A DNA stretch of 64,000 bases from Oikopleura dioica (taxonomy: Eukaryota; Chordata; Appendicularia; Copelata; Oikopleuridae): contig OU015567.1 in NCBI GenBank assembly GCA_907165135.1, forward strand, positions 8,561,001-8,625,000, in the 5' to 3' direction. The notes below the pieces were generated by a model. The model saw only the letters and a list, made by a program, of their open reading frames with translations. It was not told the origin of the DNA and ran no database searches. This document shows positions 1 through 12,436 of the stretch, piece by piece. Each line of letters begins with the position of its first letter. Positions within the stretch are counted from its first letter, which is position 1. The translations under genes and the position numbers were made by a program.

Positions 1-3000
1 ATTCCAAATCAAGGTTAATTTACCTGTTTCTCTTTTTCTTCAGGAACTTTGACTTGTCTGCTACGCGGCTTCCAAGCTCCCCAATCTCGATCTTCTCGAT
101 CGCCAGCGTCTTGTCTAGTTGTCTCCGACTCCGCCTGAGTGAAACAAATCAACTCGAGTACAAAATTTGCAGATCTTACCTTCTTGTTCGCCGAATCATA
201 TGTCCGAAGTTCGGACTCATCAACATCGTAGGACTGTTCCTTCAGCGGCTTGTCGGGGTCTTCTCCGACTCGTTTCATCCAGGACGCATCGAATTTCTTG
301 GATTTCTTCTTTTTCTTCTCTTCCCCAAGAACTACAAAATAAATTCTACCAACTGGTTATCATTTGAAAAACAACCTTCTCCGTCGACGTCTTTTCGCTT
401 TTTGGCTTTTGTGCCTTTTCGTCGATTTTGGTTTCCTTCACCCCAGCCGAACTCCTCTGAATCGTCCTGAAAAGTGGATTTAGTTCATCACGAAGGAAAA
501 GTCGTTCTTACCTTTTCGAAGACGGGCTCTTTGAGGAATGATGGAAGATCTTCTTTTTCCTTCTCCGTTTTTTCTTCTTTTTTCTCCTCTTCTCCAGCAA
601 GAGCTTGCGCAGCTTCAGAATTAAGATTGAGTTCGATCTTTTTCGTCTCTTCCTTCTTCTTTTTCCAGGTGGAGCCGAAGCCACCTGCATATTTCGAGCG
701 CTTAGGCTTTTCATCCTTTTTGGCAACGGTGTCTTTTGTGCCTGAGAAGAGACCGCCAGTTCCTGTATCGCCAAAGAACGCGGAGGGATCAAACTCGAGG
801 TTTTCTTCTTCGAGCACGACATTATCCTCCTAAATTTAATTTTTGGTTGATTCAATGATTGAAAAGTGCGATTCACCTCTTTCTTATCTGGTTTCTTGAC
901 ACCTTCAACAGCGAAACGCGTATCTTCAGCACGTCTCTTCAAGTATTGCTCCATTTTTGTCTTTCCAGATTGCTGATACAGTTGTTGCTTCTGGTAGTCG
1001 CGGACAGCCATGTTCGCCGCATCCAACACTGCGTTTTCATCAGGAAGATCCTGGACGAATTCAGGAAGTTCTCTGAAAAAAAAAATAGTAAAAATATATC
1101 AAACAAGCTGAGAGTCACACCGTTGAGTTGGCGGCAGGTGATCTTCAGAGACTTCTACAAATTGCTGCTCGTAAGTTTCCCTGGGTCGCTGGCGAAGACC
1201 AGTTTGCTGTTGCCAATGTTTGGGAAGACCCTTGAGAGGACCTTCTTTGTGAATGCCTACACCCTGGCCGGGTCCACCTTCTTCTGGAAGATATTTTGGA
1301 GTCTCGCCCTTTCGACCGAAGAGCTTCTTTTTCGCTGCGATGGTTGCTTCCGTGCTTGTTTCTTCATTTGGTTTCGCAGAAAAGTCGAAAGAAAAGGTGT
1401 CGCCCTCTTCTGCTCTTATGTCGCTATCCTGAGCATTTGCGGCGGTTCCATACATGCTCCATTCTTTTACTCTTTCGCTCTTTCTCGCAGCAGGTTTTTT
1501 GATGTCTGGAGCGGCAGAGATTGTCGATTCTCCATAGATGGCGTTCGGATTAAATTTTGCCGCCATCGCTCGACGCCTTTCAGCGCGTTCCTCATCTTCT
1601 TCCGACTCCGAAGACGATGAAATTTGGACCTCCTCTCCCGCGGGATTGATCATTTCTCCCGGCTGGTTGATGTTCGTCGCCGAAGCGTTCATCACAGTTG
1701 TCGTCAGCGTTTTTGGGTCCATAGTTTCCGTCGCCTTTGCCATCCATGGAGGAAGACGACTTCCACGCTGCCGTTTCTCCGCGCTTTCATCCTCCGATTC
1801 AGTCTCGTCCGAATCAAGATCCGATGATTTAAAACGATGCCGATCTCGACGGAATCTTTCGAGTTTGATGAATTGGAGGGCGTCGTCCTGGGTCGGCAAG
1901 AAGTTGGTTCCCACTGTGGAGGACTGGATTGCACGGGGGCCACGGACAGTGTTGAGCATTCTTTGCATGCGCATGAACTTCTGCTTTTCAGTTTCGTTCA
2001 TTGCCGCTTTCTTGGGAACAAAAGTAGCGCCCGATGGAGCGACATCGATGCCAGTAGAAACAGCGGTACCGGGTTCCATTTGCACTTCGCCGTCCTTCGC
2101 TCCCCAGGGCATCATCTTCGCTTCCTTTTTTTCCGGAGAAGATTGGGTCGTTCAAAAGAGCTTCGTATTTTTCAAGCTTTTTCTCCTTTCTTCGCCTGAG
2201 TTTTCGCTGGAATTCGTCGAGTTTTGCCTCCTCCTCGTCATCAGCTTCGTCTTCCGGGCGATGAGTTGGTGGTGGCGGTGGATCATCCGGGTTTTCTCGC
2301 GGTTTTTCTTCTTCCACCGAGGTTTGGCCCGGGAGCAGAGGACCAGCTTGCTCCACATCGGGGTCCGCAACCGCGTTGTTTGGATCTTCGTCGGGCGCGG
2401 CAGGGACATTGTTCGCCACTTGCGACTGAATAAAACCTTGGGTGAAGTACCAACCAGCTGCTTGCTTGTGATACTCTTCTTGCTCGTCGCTCCACTGCTT
2501 CCAGTCTTGCAACTGACTTTTGTATCGTCGCCAGAAAGACTCCCAAGCGTCCGACATCTGGATGGCGTCCATCACCGCTGCCGACACCTTTGGTGCTTCC
2601 GGAGCTTTTTCATATTTTCGTTGGATTCGATCTTCTTCATCTTCGATTTCTTTGCGGACTTCATCGGTGATTTCCTTTCGCAGGCGCTCACGAATTTGAC
2701 TGACGATGTCTTTTCGATTCGCGATTTCTTCTTCGTTTTTCTTCGCGACGCCGGGAGCGATGATTTCATTGATCACTTCGGCGCGCTTAATGCGATCTTC
2801 CGTGAGCTGCTTCGCTTCGTCTTTGAGAGAACGCTGCGTCGAAATCCACTTCGCCATTTTTACCTCGATTTTCTTTGCCCGCATCATTCGCTTGTCCAGT
2901 CGCTCTTGGATGGCTTTCTCCATCGCCTTTTGGCGAAGACGTTTTTCAACTTCTTCATCATCAAGGACGGGCTTGAGTTTTGAACCGCCAGGAATCGCAC

Positions 3001-3922
3001 CAGCTTCGGGTCGAGGAGCGATTCCAGTTTCTGGAAGCGCTGGGCCAAAGTCTTCTGTTCCTGGGATTAATGCTTCTGTTTCATGAAGCTCGGAAGTGTC
3101 CATCGCATCGACATTTTCATCTGCAGTGGGGACGTAAACTTTCTTGGCGATTTCTTTCTGGCTCCAGCCGAAATCGCCTGAATCGTGAAAGGCTCGATCG
3201 TCGAATTCGCCGATGTCGCGATTTTCGACCTTTTCTTTCTTGATCTTTTTCTTTTTCGTCTTTTTCAAGAGCTTCTGAAGGTGCTTCTTCATCATTGGAT
3301 CCTCTTCCTGATCGATTAGTTCTCTGAGAAGCTCAGGATCGTCCATGCGAAGAGCTTCGCCAGTCTCATCGTCCACACCAAGATCGAAAAGTTGCTCTTC
3401 TTTCTTCTTTTTCATTTTTTTCTTCTTCTTTTGTTCTTTCTCCGCCTTGAGTCGTTCAAACTCGGCTGCAATTTCTTCCTCCGTCGGTTCATAGTTTCGA
3501 AGTTCGTCCAGCACTTCTTGAGGTAGATCCTGCAAGTCCTCAGCATTGAGTAGTTCTTCTTCTGTGGGCATTTCTGGCTCGAGCTGTTGCTTCTTCTTTT
3601 TCTTGCTTTTCTTCTTTGGCTCGGACATTTTAAGCGCTTCGAGAGCGGCATCAGCAGCGACGATATCATCAGCTCCTTCCAGTTGTTTTATTAGGTTTTC
3701 GAGCTCGGCAACTTCCGCTCCTAGCTGCCCCTTTTTATTCTTTTTCTTCTTCTTTTTCTTACTCTTCGGCATCATGTTTGCCAATTCTGCCTGCGCTTCT
3801 GCATAAGCTGCCATAAGCTCTAAAACAGAATAGATACTGGTTATTCTTCATTCTTTACCTGGATCATCTTCCATTCCAGCTACAGCGGCGCTCAGCGCCT
3901 CGGGATCATCTATACTGGGCAT
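1..3922 (-). CDS. Uncharacterised Lys/Glu-rich coiled-coil protein, CRIB-like motif (3' end outside window)
   Basis: I do not recognise the family. The start is ATG at 3922 (MPSIDDPEALSA); a 39-bp GT-AG intron (3820-3858) then leads into a very long exon. The N-terminal half has many K-runs and acidic helices predicted to form coiled coils. The middle has a Pro-rich stretch and a W-rich segment (WESFWRRYKSQLQDW). The C-terminal half has acidic Ser clusters and a short stretch, GVGIHKEGPLKGLPKHW, resembling the second half of a CRIB/p21-binding motif. Further short introns follow near 1080-1118, 829-876, 471-508, 332-374 and 138-178. The last visible exon ends at a donor near position 24, so the gene runs off the left edge. 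The main frame breaks at an A7 run near 2127-2133: reading six A would fuse both halves (FSGKKEAKMMPWGAK), so I treat it as one gene with a one-base length error or real frameshift. Function unknown; GTPase binding is only a suggestion. Confidence 0.7.
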
Positions 3923-4311
3923 GATGATGGAGAGATATTGATCTTTTTAGGGTTCACCAACAAGTTCAAAATTCAAAGTCGTATGTTTACTAATTAAAAT
4001 TTCGGTTGCCAGTTAAAGCGTTGAGTAATCCCTTACAGAGGCCCGCTTGCGAGGTGGTGTGTTTATCTAGTTTAAAAATATATAAGTCACATGTTCGCTT
4101 TTTACGATTTCACCTGATCTCTGAAAAAATGACAATTCAAATTTAAAATTTTAGGTAGCTTGCGTTTTACTCAATAGAAATAGTAACAGTCATGAACTGC
4201 CATTTGAAGGCTACGTCGGCCTTCAAACTACAGTGAATCAATGAGACAGTATGAGAGTTCGATTGAGGAAGGCAGCTACAGATACAAACAAGGCGAGTTC
4301 TAACGATGAAG
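3923..4311. other. Intergenic region with hairpin
   Basis: This gap separates the start of the coiled-coil gene from the end of SNRPE. The one clear structure is a hairpin at 4203-4227 with 9-bp arms (TTTGAAGGC / GCCTTCAAA) and a 7-base loop, about 85 bp past the SNRPE stop on the minus strand. It may be a 3' UTR or mRNA-end structure. The rest is AT-rich with no coding signal and presumably holds the promoter of the coiled-coil gene. Confidence 0.5.
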
Positions 4312-4677
4312 TTATTGGGGCGCCTGCTGGATCAAGGTGATGTTGTCGCCCTTGAGGAGGATTCGTCCGACGTTTCGCTTGAAGTGAGTCTGAAATTAAA
4401 CCGTTAATGACTGTTGTTTGGTAATTTGGGTGTACCTTGACGTGCATTTCTTCGACGTCATCGAGGACGAGGTTCATGTATTCGTCAAATCCAACGATGA
4501 CCCCTTCAAGACGAAGGTTGACGACATCGTAGAGCCAGATCTATTGGGAAATCGTAAGTAAAATCAACTAAGTTCGGACTGAAATACCTGGACGCGGATC
4601 TTCTTCTGGAAAAATCGGAAAACAAGGTTGATGGGTTGAACCATCACCTTCTGCACCTTGTGGCCATAACCCGACAT
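4312..4677 (-). CDS. SNRPE: Small nuclear ribonucleoprotein E (Sm-E)
   Basis: Core Sm protein; the family forms the heptameric ring on U1, U2, U4 and U5 snRNAs with F, G, D1, D2, D3 and B. Three exons give about 90 residues (human about 92). The start [18 protein letters not shown] matches the family N-terminus. Sm1 contains [22 protein letters not shown] with the conserved [11 protein letters not shown], and Sm2 ends in [14 protein letters not shown]. Introns at 4391-4435 and 4543-4587 (about 45 bp) are GT-AG. The stop TAA is at 4312-4314. An upstream gene on the same strand ends 228 bp away. Identification is very secure. Confidence 0.97.
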
Positions 4678-4904
4678 GCTAATCGAGCTTTCAAAATTCT
4701 GAACAGAATTTTTTTATACTAGAATCGCCCTGCAACTTTCATCGACATTTTGTTTAGGAAATGTTATATCAATATCGTTTTTTTTTATTTTTTGCTTGAA
4801 GACATAAACAAGTAAGTTGAAGGACAAGGGGAAAAGAAGCAGTAAGAAGAGGTGGCGGTTCAACGAATTCAAACGAGAACTTCTCGTCGAGAAGGATTTC
4901 ATTG

Positions 4905-5790
4905 TTATTCAATGAGAGTATGATCGTTGAATCGATCGTAGAAGATTTTTTCTGGCGCTGTGTCAACGACATCGTTCCACTCTTTGAGCGTAAAACCATC
5001 GTCAAGCATCAATTGTTTGATAAAGGAAAGATCATCTAATTAGCAAATTATGAATAATCGGAATAACTTAGAGTCTATTATTTACCTTCGAAGTAATATT
5101 TTGCTTCTGGAGTTTTTCTTGAGTTCCCAGCGATGAAGGAACGCATAAGATGCCGATCTCCAAGCGGAATTCTTTGTCCAAGGAATTTTTGGTCAATCAG
5201 CTCTGGGTGATCGAAAACACTTTTCGGTCCAGATATAAAGTAGCGGCCGTGTTCTTTAGACTCTTGCGAAATCATGATATTGTTCTGGATTTGTCGGTCC
5301 CAGCGGGTCCTGAAATCAACTATGAGTGCTGAAAAGACGTGCGCAACTGACCTTAAAAATTGGTCTCGGAGAGCACGGAAGAAATCTTTGCTCAGAAGCA
5401 GTTCTACGAAATCTAGCTCTTCTTCTTCAGTAATATCACACGGCGGCGCATGTGGAAGGACTTCAATGCGCATTCCAGACTTGAACCCTCGCTTACAAAG
5501 ACTTGTGTCCTTCGAAGAGTCCAAATCGTCAAGAATTTGAAATGACGGCCGCAGGAGATCGTTTCCATCCTAAAAACGAGAATTAAACAGGGGCTCTTTT
5601 GAAAGCTCACCCAAATGGAAATGAACTGCATCGACGGAACTAGTCGATGATCATTTTTCGAAGTAATCTCTTCAATTTTGCCCAAAAGCCAGTCTGTAGT
5701 CAGATCGTTCTTTTGAACGGAGCATTTGGTGGAGCTGCCAATAACGCACAAGTCGAATGTCACGATTTCGTCGTCCAACTTTCTCTTCAT
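4905..5790 (-). CDS. Uncharacterised protein, four exons
   Basis: I do not recognise this gene. ATG at 5790 begins MKRKLDDEIVTFDLCVIG. Short GT-AG introns near 5573-5612, 5310-5351 and 5039-5085 join exons that stay in frame to a TAA at 4905. The predicted protein is about 240 residues and soluble, with no signal peptide or membrane segment. It contains an acidic patch (DITEEEELDFVELLL), a basic middle (RTRWDRQIQNNIM) and a C-terminal segment FTLKEWNDVVDTAPEKIFYD. The in-frame introns and codon content support a real gene. It sits between SNRPE and the PERK-like kinase on the same strand. Confidence 0.7.
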
Positions 5791-6192
5791 TTTTACTTTT
5801 TTAAATAAAAAAATCGAGCTGGATTGTGATCTTGACGCACTGACGCGTGAAAATATTCATCTACATATACAGATAGCGCATGTAAATGATCAATTATCTA
5901 AAAATAAAAGAGTGACGAAGAATTCTATATTAAACTTATATCTGTCAGAAAAATGGTGAGGAGGGAGTATCAATGAACTTTGAATAAGGAGAAAAATCAT
6001 TAACAGAAAAATTGAATAAAAGACTTTGAATATTTTATAGACGAGCGAAAAAAAGAACAATAATAAACGGAATGGAAAAGGGGCCAATATGTAGAAGTTG
6101 CAATTAGTTCGTTTATATGAGTTTTTAAATAAAATATAGAGAAGCTGTTTAGCTAGTGCATAAAAGTGGCTAGGAAGAATAAATTTTATAAT

Positions 6193-9100
6193 TTATATAA
6201 AATTCAGTTGGAGTTCTTGGCACCGGCCAAGGATCTGGGCGATTTTGGGACGTTGAAGGGGTTCATCATCGAGCATGTTTAAAATTAGTGCAGCAACGTC
6301 TACAAGATACAGTTTTCTAAGCCTTGACACTGCTTCTTTACCTGAATAGTTGTCTCGAATCGAAAGTGGCAGTATTCCTTCTGATGCTCTTAGAATCACG
6401 GTGACTCTTTCTTGTTGTGTTGAAAAAATCTCGAATAGTTCGAGCAAAATCACTCCCAGAGCATAAATGTCAATGGGGTATGAGTAGGGTAGTCCTTCGC
6501 GCAATTCTGGGGCCATATATAAGCGCGTACCAATGCCTCCAGTATGAATTGATCCTTCGAGGATTGAATTTACATGGGTGATGGCTGATGCTTTATTGTT
6601 TTCTTTCTTCTGGTCTGAAAATTATATGTGGGGTTTTTTCAAATTTCTCGTCCTTTACCTTTCATAACGACAAGACCCAAGTCGCCAATTTTAATGGCAC
6701 CCTTGTCGAGAGAAAAAAGGATATTCGCCGGCTTCAGATCTCTGTGAATCATTTCGTTATCGTGTAAAACTTGAACGCCAAGACAAATCTCTTCGAAAAT
6801 TTTAAGACTCTTTCTTGGATCCACACGCTCGCGCTTTTTGAGCTCATGTTTAAGAGTATCCCGGCGGCAGAGTTGCAGTTGAATGTAGAGAAAGTCGACT
6901 AAGAGTGGATAAGATCATAGAAGAAGCAAGAAAAAATATTGAAATCAAGGAAGACTCATCCCGTTCCTGTATCGTGATTGTAATTCACATTCGCCAAGCT
7001 AATAGAATCCGAGAGTTCTTCAGGTGAATCTTCAGTATATTGACTTTCCGAAGCAATTTGGATTGAACCATCTCCACTTTCGAAAACAATCGAGCTTGAA
7101 GCGTTTGACTGTGTCGATTCAGTTCTAGTTTTTATTGACTTGAATGTGTTTTATTCGTCCGACCTTACCTCTGGATTTCTGTCAATTTTCTGTGGCGAAT
7201 CGAATTTGATCTGTCAGTCTTGAACATGAATAGACCAGAGTCGGACGTTTTGGAAGACTTGTTTCTTTCACAGTTTCCATCGTGAGTATCAGAAGTATCC
7301 GAGGCCGACAAATTCGAATCGTTTCCCCAAGAGCCGTCTGAATCGCCCTCCCAGACAACATCCTCGTTCATGGAAAAATCAAGCTAAAATAAGCGTAATT
7401 TTCGATCAATTATCACAATTAATTCATACCTTGAGCCCCGATGCGACGGAATTCTGGGCTGATCTTGTGAGCTGTTCTGATATTTGATCCTCGATGCGGC
7501 TTTCAGACTTGTCGAGGACTGATAAGCTGTCGTAATTGCTCAGTTGGGACTTGAATTGTCGATCGTGATCGGCGACCCAGTCTGATAAGAATAAATATGG
7601 GTGGAGGAAGCTCTAGTACCTTTGGGGACGTTTTTCTCCTGCCAGCACTGGTAGTAGTCAATGAAATGTCTTGTATTTAGATCTTTGTTCCTGAGAACCA
7701 TCAGCGCTTTGAACTCTCTCTCAATCCTTTCTTTTGAAACTCCAGTCGCACACCTTGGAAGTTCAATTCGTTTGATCGCGTAGTTGCTTTTATCATTTTT
7801 ATTCAACGCTTCAAAGACGACACCGAAGCCTCCTTTTCCAAGAACATTTTTTGTTTCGAATTCTCGTTCATACTTTGACTCAAAATTCGTACTTACTGAG
7901 TCGCTCTGTCTTCGCAGCCGTTCTAGCTCCTCGTTCTTCTCGTCCAAGTCTCGCATGAGTTTCTCAAACTCTTTTCCCGGCATTTCATGATACAAGTCTG
8001 GCACCATCAAGTCTTCTGCTATTTTGATCGAAGTTTCGTTTGATGCAGAAATTCGTCGCTTTCGGACTTTGTTGAACGATTTGATGTGGACGAAGAAATC
8101 ACGCATGAGTCCGTAAACTACTGTGAATTTCAAATATCGCCAGAAATCACGATGTCGTTTATTGCCGATGTAGCAGAGTGAGCCAATACCGATGATGGTG
8201 ATGAGCGTCAAGGTTATTGCCATGTTCCAGTCGTCGACAACTTCGACTTCCATTCCTGGCTCTATTTCCGAGTTCGACAGGTTATCACCCTCTAGAGAAG
8301 GGTCTTTCAGCCAATGATTGTCTTGATCCATTGAATGATCTTCTATTTCTTTCAAAATGCTTTGTTCCTCTTTCACGTGAGGAAGCAAATTCTGAGACTC
8401 TGGATTCTGAGAGGAATTTGGGAGTTCTTTGATGTGAGATTTTTCTGAGAGCGCTTTCATCAAAGGATAGTATGTTTCTAGCGACGTTTCGTGAGCGCCA
8501 TCATAAACGGTCAACTCGTTCGAAAAATTTTATTGTCGCTGATGCTCTTCAAATCTCCAGTTTCAAATTTCGCCGTGTGGAATAGATTCTTAGCGCTAGA
8601 ATCAGCAAGTCGAGAAGAGGGAAAGACTTTCCAACCGAGGCTGATTTCGCTGCCAATTTCTTCGATTTCATTCCACATTTTTACTTTTCGCTGCTTGTCA
8701 GAGTAACCTCGAAAGGTACAGACAGTTTCGCCGCTTCTTCGGATGAACTGGTCGACTTCAAAGGAGTACATGTGTTTCCCTCGGTAGTCGCTTCGGAACT
8801 CAAAGTCCGACTGTTCTTCTATGATCGCGATGGTATTTTGCCTGTTGTCGTCCCAGATGTGCTTGGTCACGACGGATTGAGTACCAATCAGGAGATATTG
8901 CTCTGGGTGCTTCGACGGGTCTTTGGTCAGATATGAAGCGAATTCTGACGAAGGAAAGGTGGGCTTTCCCTTGACAAGATACTGCACGAAGGTTCCGTCT
9001 CTAGCGTCGATTTTGTACATCAACTGTTCTTTGAAAACAACAACGCAGGGCACTCCTTTTTGGCAGTCACTAGAAATGGCTCTTGAAAATCGAATGAAGC

Positions 9101-9569
9101 AAAAACTCACCTGTAAGATTCAACAGTATTGTTTTCAATGGACAGAATATGATCCAAATCTTCCAATTCATCGAATTCCGAGTCTTCGTGAAAATGAACT
9201 TTTGTTATTTTCCCTTCTTTGTTGTAAAACAACCCTTCGATGTACTTGTGTCTAAGACCATCAGTGTTATCGTCATTTTCAAAGGTCTGCGAGTACATGA
9301 AGATATTGTTGGCGATCGGAAAATCCCACATTGATTTTCCGTGTTCGTCATAGGCTGTTAGTCGACGGGACTCGCCTATGTCTAGAGGAAGGGGATAAAT
9401 GAAAGAAGAAGATTGTTTCGTGGTCTTTACCGGATGATTTTTCACGGAGGAAAATGTACTCAGGGAGAACGGCATCTTCCAGCGTCTGGTACTTTTCTAT
9501 CTCAGCTTTTCGATCTTGCCCAAAAGCGTGAGAAAGTGCAATAAGATGAAAAAACGGGAGGTGAACCAT
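6193..9569 (-). CDS. EIF2AK3: PERK-like eIF2-alpha kinase (ER stress sensor)
   Basis: Predicted type I ER membrane kinase that, in this family, senses unfolded proteins in the lumen and phosphorylates eIF2-alpha. [17 protein letters not shown] at the start looks like a signal peptide. A luminal beta-rich domain follows, then a membrane segment ([19 protein letters not shown], about 8165-8225). The N-lobe has [11 protein letters not shown] and the Lys of YAIKRIEL. A long acidic Ser-rich insert, typical of eIF2-alpha kinases, precedes the C-lobe, which has [26 protein letters not shown] and a terminal helix [12 protein letters not shown]. The DFG motif reads DLG (IKIGDLGLV). Many short GT-AG introns interrupt the gene. 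Start chosen at ATG 9569; a strong acceptor (TTTTTCAG) lies about 40 bp upstream and may take a spliced leader. SF3B4 ends 142 bp upstream on the same strand. Confidence 0.9.
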
Positions 9570-9710
9570 CGTTTTTGACCAAATTAAGAGCCCGATTACA
9601 TATTGCCTGAAAAAGATAAGAATTTTCAACGATGATGATCAACATTGGTTAAATTAACCTAATAAGAGATTTTTGACAAGTGGCAGTACAGTAAGTTAAA
9701 CAGTCAAGAT

Positions 9711-10934
9711 CTAGAACGCGCCGCTTTGGTTTGTGATGCCCGGCACGGGGTTGTAACTCGGCGGTCTTGGTGGCGGCGCAAAGCCAGGCATCGGCGGTCT
9801 CATGCCGGGTGGGCCGCCCATAGGAGCTCCCATTGGGGCGGGCGCTCTCGCTCCAGGCATTCGCTGACCCATCATCCATGGCGGCACCTGCTGCATGCCA
9901 CCTTGTGGCGGGAACATGCCTCCACCTCCCATTGGAGCCGGTCCTCCAGCACCACCCATCGGTGCTGGCATTCCTCCTCCGCCAGTGCCGCCCATTGGTG
10001 GTGCGTTTCCACCAACTCCATCGGCGAACATCCTAGTACATTTTATAAGAAAGTCGAGAAGGGATGAACTTACGTGTGCGGTCGATCGTTGGTCGCCATC
10101 GGATTTTGAGCAGCCAAAAGTCTCTCTGCAGCAGAACCGTGTCGCTCTCCCTTTCCATCCTTTTTAAACGCGAAGCTAAATTAGGAAAATGTTAAAAGTA
10201 CGGTAGAAGGTGGTGGACCCGGCGCCGGACTAATGCGACGTGGCTTTGTGAATAATGATGAATGTGTCTGTTTTTGGAACGTCGAACCTGATTGTAATGG
10301 GTCTATTGCAGAGGTATTGTCCGTTCATCGCTTCTAGCGCAGCGTCGGCAGCCTCGAATGAAGAATAATTGATGAAAGCGAATCCTAAAACAGATTTATA
10401 TCCAAAGAAAATACGGCAGAAAATTGTCACCTTTGCTGTTGCCAGTGTCGGGATCTCTCATAATCTTGGGCGTCTGTAAAATGACACCGAAGGCGGAAAA
10501 GGTATCGTAGAGCAATTTTTCGTCGATTTCTGGGTCCAAGTTTCCGATAAACAAGTTGGCTCCAACATCCAAATTCTTCTGGTGCGATGACGCTTTATTC
10601 ACTCGAACTAGGAAGGGATGAAATTCAAGCAAAGAAGACGGTCTTACCGGGTTTTCCAAATAGCTTAATCATGTTTAAAATTTTGATGGCGTAATCTGCG
10701 TCCTCTTCTGAAAGAAATTCGACAAAGCCGTATCCTTGATGAGTTTGAGTGACTCTATCTTTTGGCATGTGACAGTTGACGACTGGCCCAACTAGAAAAT
10801 GATCAAGAAGACGTTTCAAAACATCAAAACGAACCCTGAATGAACAACTCTGCGAGTAAATGCTCTGTAACTTTCTCATCCAGTCCACCAACGTAGACTG
10901 TTGCGTCCTGATTTCGTTCCGTCAAGGACGCCAT
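9711..10934 (-). CDS. SF3B4: Splicing factor 3B subunit 4
   Basis: U2 snRNP SF3b component; in this family it contacts pre-mRNA near the branch site. Two RRMs are clear: the first with [12 protein letters not shown] and [20 protein letters not shown], the second with [19 protein letters not shown] and the nearly invariant [19 protein letters not shown] conserved [20 protein letters not shown] follows, then a Gly/Pro/Met-rich tail ending NQSGAF. About 310 residues, against 424 in human, because the Pro-rich tail is shorter. Introns are short; two donors are the unusual GTTCG (after FIQ, and after RPITI, the latter about 117 bp). The splice at RPITI must be removed, since reading through gives an unrelated tail and a stop. 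Confidence 0.95.
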
Positions 10935-11214
10935 TCTGAAAATTCAACAATCAAAAGCAGCCTACAAGTGAGCATTTCGAGCATTAAAAATGATGAACAC
11001 TTAATGATGAAAAAAGGTCGAGAATTCACCAAAAAAACGAGTCCTATGGCGGGTCCCCGATCTTTTTAACAATGTCCTCATAAAAATGTGAAGATAAGTG
11101 GCAGTCGATACAATACGCTTAAAAATGTACAGAGGCTCCGTCTTCAGAATTATTGCCCCTATAAAAACTTCGTCAATTCAGCCTCTTTTCTAAAGCAAAC
11201 CGAGAGCTGTTGCG

Positions 11215-12436
11215 CTAGAGAATGCGAGTGTGTCGTCGCCGCCTGAGAGTCCTTGGCTCCGTGTTTTCTGGCCTGCTCGTGTCTGGCTTCCGTTTAATTG
11301 CATTTCTGAAGTTTTCCTGGAAAGTTTCGAAGAAGGGCATCTTCATCAGTTGATTTTCTTTCAATTCCTGCTGGAAGATTTTTCGCAGCTTTGGCATTTG
11401 TTTTGGGTCCTTTCCGACTTGGTAGAGGTAGCGAAGATCAGTGACGATCACTCTCGTCCAGGCAAGCACTAGAAAACAACGATAGAAAAATTCGTATGAA
11501 ATCGTATTTTACCAAAGACGCCGCAGTCGTCCGAGTTTTGTTGTGCTTGAATGTTTGTGTTGTTTCGAATGCGCCACTTTGTGAGCCTCGAGTTGTCGCC
11601 TGGCGGGTAGTTATTCTCGAAGAATTCGGCGAGTTTTCTGATCATATTGTAGTCCTCTGTTTCGAGAAGGCAGTCCATTGAGTTGAAGTAAGAAATCGTC
11701 GTTTCCCGATACATCGCCAAAGCCAGGGTCCAGTGGGAGTTCAAGTTGATCGGGATAAAGACGTCTTTGTTCGTTAGATCTACAGAAAAATTACTGTAAG
11801 AGACGTTTCGTAGTAGCGGAGTACCTGGGACTCTTTCTACATTGCCGCGCATAAGGCTGTCAGCGAAAAAGGATGATAGCACGACGAACTTGCCATCTTC
11901 TATTTGCAGGGATTTCAAAGACAAAAAACAACCTTTGGTCGAAAAAGTCGACTTTATCGAAAATTAAACATCGGCTAAGAGGAAAAATTTCGTATCCCGG
12001 TAGCTTTTTGATTCTTGACGACCAGTTTCAAATACTCGTTGATGATCGCGTCGTTCAACCATTCTTTCTCTTCAAGCGTGCACAAATCCGCCTCGGTCAG
12101 ATTTCCATTTCTGTCCAGCGGCTTCGAAGCTTTCAAGACAGCGCTGTTCTTCGCAAGTTCTTCGGCTAACTTGTCGTATTTGTCCTGCAGTTTTTTCAAT
12201 AACTTTTCGTCTCCCTTGATATCTCCGTCGTAGATTCGACCCAGGTGCTGGATTCAAGAAAACGAATCAAAAAAATAAGAGGAAAATAAAATTACCGTGA
12301 GAACTCCATCGAATGTTGGTTGTTCTCCTCGGCCGATAGCTACTTCGATGTAGTTTTTGATGATTTTTCGACATTCCCATAGGTTTGGAAGCCCAGGGCG
12401 TTTTGATAAGCAAACGAGATCGTCCGAATCTGACAT
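11215..12436 (-). CDS. SENP/Ulp1-type SUMO protease (C48 family)
   Basis: Predicted deSUMOylating cysteine protease. Five exons start at MSDSDDLVCLSKRPGLPN (ATG 12436). The catalytic domain begins around LCTLEEKEWLNDAIINEYL, where the family has its conserved WLND. It continues with DVFIPINLNSHWTLA (catalytic His) and ends with AQQNSDDCGVFVLAW (oxyanion Gln six residues before the catalytic Cys). The usual catalytic Asp of the Y-x-D-S-M stretch is Asn here (ISYFNSMDC, codon AAC at about 11680), giving Cys-His-Asn. The tail is Arg-rich (TLRRRRHTRIL). A coiled-coil region precedes the protease domain. SENP1/2 or SENP5-like subtype cannot be decided from the sequence. Confidence 0.88.

Noticed and set aside
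1538-2983. 481-codon plus-strand frame opposite the coiled-coil gene
   Set aside because: Shadow of the minus-strand gene; residue content is the antisense of Lys/Glu-rich codons (Phe/Leu/Ser).
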